Shown piece after piece: positions 57,947-64,000 of a DNA stretch of 64,000 bases (position 1 is its first letter; every line of letters begins with the position of its first letter). Below the pieces are notes generated by a model. That model was not told where the DNA came from, did no database searches, and saw nothing but the letters and a program-made list of their open reading frames with translations. The translations under genes were made by a program, and so were the position numbers. The stretch comes from Actinoplanes sp. NBRC 103695. Its GTDB lineage: Bacteria; Actinomycetota; Actinomycetes; Mycobacteriales; Micromonosporaceae. The stretch covers positions 42,016-106,015 of the forward strand of contig NZ_BSTL01000027.1 in NCBI RefSeq assembly GCF_030269485.1, given 5' to 3'.

Positions 57947-59503
57947 TCAGTAAGCCCAGGGGCGTCCGGTCTGCTGGTACTCCGACACCGGGACCAAAGA
58001 CGCGTCCGCCCCCATCCGGTCGACGTAGAGCTTGCCCTCCAGGTGGTCGATCTCGTGGCTGACCAGCCGCGCCATCGCCAGCTCGAAGGACGTGATCACC
58101 CTCGTCCCGTCGAAGCGGGCGTGCTCCACCTCGATCCGCAGCGCCCGGACCACCAGCCCGCGGTAGTCGAAGAAGGAGAGACAGCCCTCGTACTGCTCGT
58201 CGGAGTCGCCGGACTCGCCGACCACCCGCGGGTTGAGCAACACCACCGGCTCGGCGTCGCGCTCCGGCGGCCGGACCACCGCCGCGGCGACCGACAGGCC
58301 GATCTGCGGCGCGGCCAGCCCGACGCCCTTGCTGAAATCGTGCAGCGCCTCCAGCCGCTGGAGCGCCGTGAGCAGCGAGGTCACGGCGTCGCGGGCGGAC
58401 TGCTCCTCGCGTGGCAGCTGGAAGTGCCGGCACCGCTGCCGGAGCAGGTCGGCGCCGCGCTGGACGATGCCGACGCCGCGCATCCGCTGGGAGGCGCGCT
58501 GCTCGGGGACGACGAGCTGATGGATCGAGCCGTTCATGGAGGCCGGCGCGAGGTCCTCGTACGTCGGCGCCCCGGCCCCGCGGAACCGCCACTCGAGCCG
58601 GTACCGGGCGTTCAGCGACGGCTGGTCGGTGGACCACTCGAAGATGGCCCGATCCTCCTCGTTGTGACGTTCGAGGGGGTTCCGTACGGGTACCTCAGCT
58701 GCCAGGGACGTCTCCACGCCCCAGACCTGAGGCTCGAAGTGCACCGGGAAGTCCAGCCGTACGGTGAGGCTCCGGGTTGGCACCCGCATCGCACGCTGGA
58801 ACCACTGCCCCCACTTCTCCTCACCGACGGTGTACGCGTATGAGATCGTCGTCCGCTCGCCGGGATAGAGGGGGAACTGGCCGTGCTCGTTGGCGAACAG
58901 CAGCCAGACCTCCTTGGAGGCGTCCCGGTCCAGTTTGAGCCGTTGCTGCATAGGCTCGGCCGCCTCGCCTTCACCGGCGACGGCCTCGATGTCGAGCTCC
59001 TCCCACGTCAGCGGGTGCTGCCGGTGGTGCCGGTTGGAGCCGATCGGGTCGTGCGGGTAGCGGTCCACCGAGATCTTCATCAGGTATCGGGTGACCGGCT
59101 CGTTACCGGCGTTGTAGAGCGACCGCTTGATCCGGCACCGGTACGCCCCCTCGGTGTACCGGAGTTCGGCGAGCTCGCGCTCCACGATCAGGCCGGTACC
59201 CGGCGGCATCCACTGGGCCGGCACCGGCGGATCCCGGTGTGCCGTCGCGCTCCGGGCGTGCCGGAGCTCGTCGTACTCCTGGAATTTCTGCCAGATCGCA
59301 CCGCCGGCGGCGAGGACCGCCTCGGCACGCCGGGCGAAGTCCTCGGTCGGCTTGTGCCTGCGTCCCTCCACGTGACTCACGTACGACGGATCGAAGCCCA
59401 TGCGTGCAGCGAGCTGCTTCTTCGTCATTCCCCGCTCGGCGCGCCACTGCGCGAGCACCGTGACGAACTGGTCAGCAGCCCTCTCGACGGGCGAGGTGGT
59501 CAT
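57947..59503 (-). CDS. XRE regulator fused to peptide deformylase
   Basis: 518 residues. An N-terminal XRE HTH (LAQWRAERGMTKKQLAARMG, FDPSYVSHVEGRRHKP) covers residues 15-60. A central domain of about 270 residues is unassigned and has WEELDIEAVAG and beta-rich segments. The C-terminal peptide deformylase has all three active-site motifs: KGVGLAAPQIG near 395, YEGCLSF near 440 and LVSHEIDHLEGKLYVDRM near 484 (Fe/Zn ligands Cys, His, His and the catalytic Glu). This is a DNA-binding protein with an apparently active metalloenzyme. Start 59503 gives MTTSPVERA. Confidence 0.85.
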   Translation of the reverse strand: MTTSPVERAADQFVTVLAQWRAERGMTKKQLAARMGFDPSYVSHVEGRRHKPTEDFARRAEAVLAAGGAIWQKFQEYDELRHARSATAHRDPPVPAQWMPPGTGLIVERELAELRYTEGAYRCRIKRSLYNAGNEPVTRYLMKISVDRYPHDPIGSNRHHRQHPLTWEELDIEAVAGEGEAAEPMQQRLKLDRDASKEVWLLFANEHGQFPLYPGERTTISYAYTVGEEKWGQWFQRAMRVPTRSLTVRLDFPVHFEPQVWGVETSLAAEVPVRNPLERHNEEDRAIFEWSTDQPSLNARYRLEWRFRGAGAPTYEDLAPASMNGSIHQLVVPEQRASQRMRGVGIVQRGADLLRQRCRHFQLPREEQSARDAVTSLLTALQRLEALHDFSKGVGLAAPQIGLSVAAAVVRPPERDAEPVVLLNPRVVGESGDSDEQYEGCLSFFDYRGLVVRALRIEVEHARFDGTRVITSFELAMARLVSHEIDHLEGKLYVDRMGADASLVPVSEYQQTGRPWAY

Positions 59504-59699
59504 CACAGATGTCCCCTTCGCGACGGGAAGTTCAGTGTGTCTGGCTCCCGGTGTCAACAAGGGGCTAGTAGCGCGTTGCCGACAGATACCTTGACGAATC
59601 CGGCAACGCCGCAACGGTCAGTCAGGTCACCGTCGCATCGGGTATTCAGATGAATAACACCTGTTGGGGGGCGGTGTGCCGGACTCATGGTTAGCGTGG

Positions 59700-59718
59700 T
59701 TAGGTTAGCCTCAGCAAG
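59700..59718 (+). promoter_or_regulatory. DtxR/IdeR/DmdR-type iron box
   Basis: TTAGGTTAGCCTCAGCAAG matches the actinobacterial iron box (TTAGGTTAGGCTAACCTAA) at about 15 of 19 positions. It lies 35-53 bp before the FhuF-like gene, in the promoter zone, so iron repression is expected. Confidence 0.7.
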
Positions 59719-59753
59719 GTACGGTGGAAGTCAGCCAAGGGGGTGAAGGACGC

Positions 59754-60539
59754 GTGACGGCAGCTTTGGAGCGCGCGATGCCTCAGCCTCTGGCACCCAT
59801 CACCGACACCCTCCGGGCGATGTTCGGCACGAGCACCCAGCTGCCCGGCCTCGCGCCCGACCTGCTGGTCACCGACCCGACCGGCTGGCGGCCCGCTGCG
59901 GACCTCACCGGCACCGGCCTGGACACGCTGCTCGAGTCGTCGAGCCGCCGATGGAACGCACAGCCCCACGCGGCCGCGGCGCTGGCCTGGAAGGCGTACA
60001 CGTATTGGCTGGCTCTTCCGGCCGTCCTCGGTTACGCCTCGGCGCGGCGCGTGCCGCTGCTCACCGCACAGGACGTCCTGATCCACTTCGATGACCCGCG
60101 CCCGCTGGTGACGCTCGGCCTCCGGTCGGACATCACGGTCGCGGTGCTGGCCAGTGACCCGCTGGCGCTGAGCGGGCTACCGCAGGTCAAGGTGGTGCCG
60201 ACCGAGGCCGCGCTGCGCGAGGAGCTCCGCGCGTCGCTGCTCGACCAGCACCTGACGCCGCTGCTCGACGCCATCCACGGCCGCGTCCGCCTCGGCCGGC
60301 GCACCCTGCTCGGCTCGCTCGCCTCCGGCGTCTCCTACGCGGTGCTGCGCTCGGCCGACGTGCTGCCCGGCCGGTCCACCGACACGATCGACACGCTGCT
60401 CGCCACGCTCGGCGTCGACGACCTGGTCGAGCTGGTCCAGGGCCCGACCGGCCGGTTCGACGTGCAGCGCAAGACCTGCTGCCTGGCCTTCACGCTGCCG
60501 CAGCCCAAGTTGTGCAAGGGCTGCTGCATCAAGCCGTAG
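59754..60539 (+). CDS. FhuF-like (2Fe-2S) ferric reductase-type protein
   Basis: 261 residues. The only clear motif is the C-terminal Cys cluster RKTCCLAFTLPQPKLCKGCC, the CC-x10-C-x2-C iron-sulphur site of FhuF-like ferric-siderophore reductases. The rest is helical and matches the family's shape (WKAYTYWLALPAVLGYASAR, PLVTLGLRSDI). Start GTG 59754 follows GAAGGA. An iron box lies directly upstream at 59700. It should release iron from ferric siderophores in the cytoplasm. The 3' end overlaps the convergent copper-monooxygenase gene by 11 bp. Confidence 0.83.
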   Translation: MTAALERAMPQPLAPITDTLRAMFGTSTQLPGLAPDLLVTDPTGWRPAADLTGTGLDTLLESSSRRWNAQPHAAAALAWKAYTYWLALPAVLGYASARRVPLLTAQDVLIHFDDPRPLVTLGLRSDITVAVLASDPLALSGLPQVKVVPTEAALREELRASLLDQHLTPLLDAIHGRVRLGRRTLLGSLASGVSYAVLRSADVLPGRSTDTIDTLLATLGVDDLVELVQGPTGRFDVQRKTCCLAFTLPQPKLCKGCCIKP

Positions 60540-61677
60540 CGCTGGAGAGCACCACGACGCCCAGGCACATCTCGTCGCTCGTCCCCTCGCCCCACACCAC
60601 GTAACGCGGCGCCTGATCGCGCAGCTGCGGGAGCTGCCTGCGCAGGCCCACGTCGTGCGTGCAGGTGACCCGCAGCGTGTCGCCCGGCTTCACCGTCGCC
60701 GGCTTGGCCAGCGGGAAGATGCCCTGTTCGTCGAAGTTGTAGGCGGGCACGTCCAGCAGCGTCGAGGCCCCCGGCTTGCCCGGGTTGAGCTCGATCTTGA
60801 TCGACCGGCCGAGCAGGTGCATGTGCCCGCCCATCGCGTAGATCGTGGCGTTCCCCCGCACCGGGTACTCGCAGCGGGTCTCGGTCGACGCGGCCGGCGC
60901 GCGGTCACCGTTGCAATGCCTGTGCAGTCCCTCGACCCTTTGCCCGGCGTCCTCGCCGAAGCGTGAGCTCACGTCTCGTACGGCCGCGGTCCGGTCGCAG
61001 AGCGGGCCCTTCTCGACCGGCGCGCAGGCGAGCTCGATCGGGGCGGGCAGCAGCTTGGTGCTCAGCGGGGTGAGGCCGGGCTTCTCGGTGAGCCGCAGCC
61101 GTACGCCGGAGCGGTCGGTGTCGCCGGGCTTCGCCACCAGCAGGTTGTAGTGCACCTGCATGACCAGCTTGCTGCCGGCGGCCATCGGGTAGCCGATGTC
61201 CGGCCGCAGCAGGGTCTCGTCGGCTCCGGGCGCCCAGGACGCCACCCAGGCGGCGGTCTCGGCGATGCCCGCGTTCCCGAAGCAGGTCCAGCCCTGCCCG
61301 GGCGTGTTCGCGTCCATCCGCTCGGCCTCGGCGGCCTGCTCCGGCGTGATCCGGAAGAAGATCGCGTGGTGTACGACGCCGGCGTTCTGCGGCAGGAACT
61401 GGCTGCCGGTCAGGAAGGACGTGCCGGTGATGCCGGGGTCGACGAGGAAGCACCGGTAGTCGTCGGTCCCTCCGTGCGGCGCGGCGGGCGAGTAGGCGGC
61501 CTTCATCGAGACGTCGACGAAGCGCTCGCCGTCCCGCAACGGCGCGGCCGGCGCCGCGGAGCCGCTGTGCTGGTGCGCCGGAGGTGGTGCGGTGGTTCCG
61601 GCCGGTTCCCCAGATCCACAGGCAGACCCCATGACGAGTACGCCCACCAGCACGCCAGCCCATCCGATTCGCCGCAT
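60529..61677 (-). CDS. Lipoprotein related to copper type II, ascorbate-dependent monooxygenases
   Basis: 382 residues from ATG 61677. A lipoprotein signal (GVLVGVLVMGSACGS) places the lipidated Cys at 20. Copper-ligand candidates match the PHM/DBH fold: NAGVVHHAIFFRI (HH), KLVMQVHYNLL (HxY...), IYAMGGHMHLLG (HxH) and the late Met in GTSDEMCLG. Several Cys pairs suggest disulphides. It probably acts outside the membrane; the substrate is unknown. Convergent with the FhuF-like gene. Confidence 0.8.
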   Translation of the reverse strand: MRRIGWAGVLVGVLVMGSACGSGEPAGTTAPPPAHQHSGSAAPAAPLRDGERFVDVSMKAAYSPAAPHGGTDDYRCFLVDPGITGTSFLTGSQFLPQNAGVVHHAIFFRITPEQAAEAERMDANTPGQGWTCFGNAGIAETAAWVASWAPGADETLLRPDIGYPMAAGSKLVMQVHYNLLVAKPGDTDRSGVRLRLTEKPGLTPLSTKLLPAPIELACAPVEKGPLCDRTAAVRDVSSRFGEDAGQRVEGLHRHCNGDRAPAASTETRCEYPVRGNATIYAMGGHMHLLGRSIKIELNPGKPGASTLLDVPAYNFDEQGIFPLAKPATVKPGDTLRVTCTHDVGLRRQLPQLRDQAPRYVVWGEGTSDEMCLGVVVLSSATA

Positions 61678-61886
61678 TTCAGCGCCACCTCCGCAACGCA
61701 GCGTGCTCCACCAGGAACCTTCTGTCACCCTTCGGTGCACTATTTGCTGGTTCCAGATCCGTCGACTCGCCAAGATCTCTCATCTCGGCCGAATCTCTGA
61801 CGAATCGATGTCAGGAGGCGGTTCGCCAAACCGGTCGCCGGGGCCGGATCCGCGCAGCCCGCAGAGAAACGGACGACGATCTGCTT

Positions 61887-61949
61887 ATGCTGCGCATAGA
61901 CCGGCCGGGGCAGCGAGCGGCGACAGAGCAGGGAGTGACACGCGGATGA
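61887..61949 (+). CDS. Possible 20-residue leader peptide coupled to the GGDEF gene
   Basis: A short frame MLRIDRPGQRAATEQGVTRG ends in TGA that overlaps the ATG of the next gene (ATGA). It could couple translation. It has no clear ribosome site, so it may be chance. Confidence 0.25.
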   Translation: MLRIDRPGQRAATEQGVTRG

Positions 61950-63829
61950 CGGGTCGGACATTCGCGGTCCTGTCGCCCTTCGTCGGCGGTGACTACTACG
62001 GCGCGATCGTCGCCGGCGTCAACGCGGCCGCCGCCCGGCACGGTGACTCCGTCGTCGCGATCCAGACGCTCGACCCGGGCTCGCACAGCGCCGACCACAG
62101 CGGGCTGCCCGACTTCCACCGGCCGGTCGCCTGGGCGCACGTCGCCGGGCTGATCATCCTGCCGGGCGCGGTGCACGACGAGTACGCCCTGGCTGCCCGC
62201 CGCGCCGGGAAACCGGTGGTGCTGATCGGCCACGAGGTCGACGGCGACTGCTCGTCAGTGGTGGCCGACAACCGGTCCGGCGTACGCGAAGCCGTCGCCC
62301 ACCTCATCACCCACGGCCATGAGCGGATCGCCTTCGCCGGCAACCTCAGTCATTACGACGTGCGCGAGCGCTACGAGGGCTACCGCGAGGCCCTCCACGG
62401 GCACGACCTCCCGCCCCGCGCCGACCTGCTCTTCGACCTCCGGGACAACCACGAGACCGGTGGCGAGGACGTGGCCGACGCCCTGGTCCAGGCGGGCATG
62501 CCGGCCACCGCGATCGTGCTGGGCACCGACCGCAACGCGATCGGGCTGTTCCGGCGGCTCACCGCGGCCGGCTACGAGCTGCCCCGCGAGCTGGCCGTGG
62601 TCGGCTTCGACGACATCCCCGACGGCATGTACCTCTACCCGGCCCTGTCCACCGTCCGGCAGCCACTGGACCACGTCGGCGCCGCCGCCCACGCGCTCGC
62701 CCGGGAGATGGCCGACGATCCCACGACGGTCCGGCAGGTGCGCGGGGTGCCGACCGTCTTCGTCCGCCGCGACTCCTGCGGCTGCCCCAGCGACGGGCTG
62801 CCGGTCTCCGAGCCACACACCCGCGAGCTCTTCGCCGACGTCCAATACCTTCAGACAACCCTCAACATTCAGTACGAGCTGAGCATCGAACTGCTGGGCG
62901 CACACGGCGACCGGGAACCGCGGGAACTCAGCTGGCTGGGCCGCACCACGGCGGTGGGCGGCTGCCTCGGGCTCTGGTCCGGCTCCGCCGACGACGCGGT
63001 CGCGACCCCGGACGCCGACGTCGAGCTGGACATCGTCGGGGAGTTCCGCCCCGGCGGCGTCACACCCGGTGACGTCGGCGCCTCGATGCCGGTCAGCCAG
63101 TTCCCGCCGCAGAGCCTCTTCGACGTCGCCGACGGATCACCCGACGAGGTCGTCTTCGTGGTGCCGGTGAAGAGCGACTCGCGGGACTGGGGGCTGCTCG
63201 CCGCGGTCGGCCGGATCCAGGCGAGCACGCCACCCGGCCGCGAGATGATGAACCACTCCGGTTCGCTGCTGGCCACGGCGCTGGACCACGTCACGATGGT
63301 GCAGGCGCTGCGCGAGCAGGAGGAGCGCTTGCGCAACGCCGCCCTGCACGACTACCTGACCGGGCTGCCCAACCGGGTGCTGCTGGCCGACCGGCTGCGG
63401 CAAGCCGGCCTGCGGGTGGCGCGGCAGCCCAGCCACCGGTTCGCGGTGCTGCTGCTCGACCTGGACGGCTTCAAGGCGGTGAACGACTCGTTCGGGCACG
63501 CGGCCGGCGACGAACTGCTCGTCGAGGTGGCCGCCCGGCTCACCGGCCTGCTGCGGGAGTCGGACACGGTGGCCCGGCTGGGCGGCGACGAGTTCGTCAT
63601 ACTCCTCGACGGGGTGACCGTACCGGACGGCCCGCAGGCCGTCTGCGACGCGATCCGCGACGCCCTCACGAAGCCGTTCGTGATCGACGGCCGGGACGTC
63701 CACGTGGGGGTGAGCATCGGCGTGGCGCTCTCCGCCACCGGCGCATCCGACCCCGACCACCTGCTCCGGGAGGCCGACGCCGCGATGTACCGCGTGAAGT
63801 CGGCCGCCCGGGACGTGCCCGCGAGCTGA
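61946..63829 (+). CDS. LacI-type ligand sensor fused to GGDEF diguanylate cyclase
   Basis: 627 residues. The first 280 form a periplasmic-binding/LacI-like sensor (FAVLSPFVGGDYYGAIVAGV, GLIILPGAVHDEYALAARRA, VVGFDDIPDGMYLYPALSTV) but without a LacI helix-turn-helix and without a signal peptide, so it senses ligands in the cytoplasm. A linker of about 190 residues (with GAF-like character) leads to GGDEF: HDYLTGLPNRVLLADRL, LDLDGFKAVNDSFGHAAG and VARLGGDEFVILLDG near 548. It should synthesise c-di-GMP. The last codons are repeated downstream. Confidence 0.88.
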   Translation: MTGRTFAVLSPFVGGDYYGAIVAGVNAAAARHGDSVVAIQTLDPGSHSADHSGLPDFHRPVAWAHVAGLIILPGAVHDEYALAARRAGKPVVLIGHEVDGDCSSVVADNRSGVREAVAHLITHGHERIAFAGNLSHYDVRERYEGYREALHGHDLPPRADLLFDLRDNHETGGEDVADALVQAGMPATAIVLGTDRNAIGLFRRLTAAGYELPRELAVVGFDDIPDGMYLYPALSTVRQPLDHVGAAAHALAREMADDPTTVRQVRGVPTVFVRRDSCGCPSDGLPVSEPHTRELFADVQYLQTTLNIQYELSIELLGAHGDREPRELSWLGRTTAVGGCLGLWSGSADDAVATPDADVELDIVGEFRPGGVTPGDVGASMPVSQFPPQSLFDVADGSPDEVVFVVPVKSDSRDWGLLAAVGRIQASTPPGREMMNHSGSLLATALDHVTMVQALREQEERLRNAALHDYLTGLPNRVLLADRLRQAGLRVARQPSHRFAVLLLDLDGFKAVNDSFGHAAGDELLVEVAARLTGLLRESDTVARLGGDEFVILLDGVTVPDGPQAVCDAIRDALTKPFVIDGRDVHVGVSIGVALSATGASDPDHLLREADAAMYRVKSAARDVPAS

Positions 63830-64000
63830 AAGTCGGCCGCCCGGGACATGCCCGCCAGCTGAAAGTCGGCCACCCGGGACATGCCCGCCAGCTGAAAGTC
63901 GGCCACCCGGGACATGCCCGCCAGCTGAAAGTCGGCCACCCGGGACATGCCCGCCAGCTGAAAGTCGGCCACCCGGGACATGCCCGCCAGCTGAAAGTCG
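63794..64000. repeat. 33-bp tandem repeat array derived from the GGDEF gene 3' end
   Basis: Units begin at 63794, 63827, 63860, 63893, 63926 and 63959, with a partial one at 63992 that runs off the window. The first unit is the last coding stretch (VKSAARDVPAS); each later unit starts with TGA and repeats AAGTCGGCC.CCCGGGACAT and GCCCGCCAGC. Units from 63860 on are almost identical. No spacers separate them, so this is not a CRISPR. On the minus strand the period of 11 codons stays open. Confidence 0.9.

Noticed and set aside
63794..64000. Regular repeats that might be a CRISPR array
   Set aside because: Units are contiguous with no spacers and derive from the coding end of the adjacent gene.

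Overview
The window is very GC-rich actinobacterial chromosome with GTG and TTG starts. The Micromonosporaceae (Actinoplanes-like) are the best guess, from the large kinase/ATPase/GGDEF fusion, a DmdR-type iron box, mycothiol-type remnants, a CBM2 chitinase and secreted Ig-like paralogues. No rRNA, CRISPR array or replication origin was seen. The tRNAs are Arg(ACG) and Ser(GCT), both on the minus strand.

Layout. (1) 1-17 kb is mostly ordinary accessory metabolism: a GntR-family tail and a DUF6282 protein, a TetR/SDR pair with a palindromic operator, a ThuA-ricin lectin, a MarR/DoxX pair with its operator, a secreted Ig-like protein, an OmpR-type two-component system, a serine hydrolase, an aldo-keto reductase, a MazG-like protein, an NYN protein, an alditol oxidase, a GH18 chitinase, a ChaB-like protein and an AI-2E transporter. 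(2) 17.3-26.5 kb is a type I restriction-modification operon read leftwards: HTH/methylase-like protein, hsdM, hsdS and hsdR, each overlapping the next by 4 bp. It is followed by a Ser/Thr kinase gene that has lost its catalytic loop. (3) 26.5-35 kb holds two more Ig-like secreted paralogues and a very large kinase-ATPase-GAF-GGDEF protein.

(4) 35-53.7 kb is a decayed island. It is bounded by tRNA-Arg sequence: a 3' tRNA fragment near 35.1 kb, the intact tRNA at 37.4 kb and a 41-bp repeat of its 5' half at 53.7 kb. It contains many pseudogenes, insertion-sequence remnants, a secreted hydrolase, a NarL-type two-component system and immunity-type genes (DUF3396, SMI1/KNR4, YwqK/MORN-like). Its most unusual part is 40.31-40.87 kb, a stretch rich in hairpins that leads into a 36-residue membrane peptide. 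The Shine-Dalgarno of that peptide sits in a hairpin, and the unit ends in a near-ideal terminator.

(5) 53.8-64 kb returns to core-like sequence: tRNA-Ser, a Pro/Ala/Lys-rich EcsC-like protein, a CPBP protease, a flavohemoglobin, an unusual XRE-peptide deformylase fusion, an iron-box-controlled FhuF-like protein, a copper monooxygenase-like lipoprotein and a LacI-type sensor fused to GGDEF. The 3' end of that last gene has expanded into a 33-bp tandem array running off the window.

How the parts relate. The R-M operon and the immunity genes make 17-53 kb look like a defence and competition region. The Ig-like genes and ricin-lectin tails are recombined at three places. Two GGDEF proteins with very different sensors suggest c-di-GMP control by kinase/ATPase and by small-ligand inputs. 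All functions are inferred from motifs read by eye; no database search was possible.
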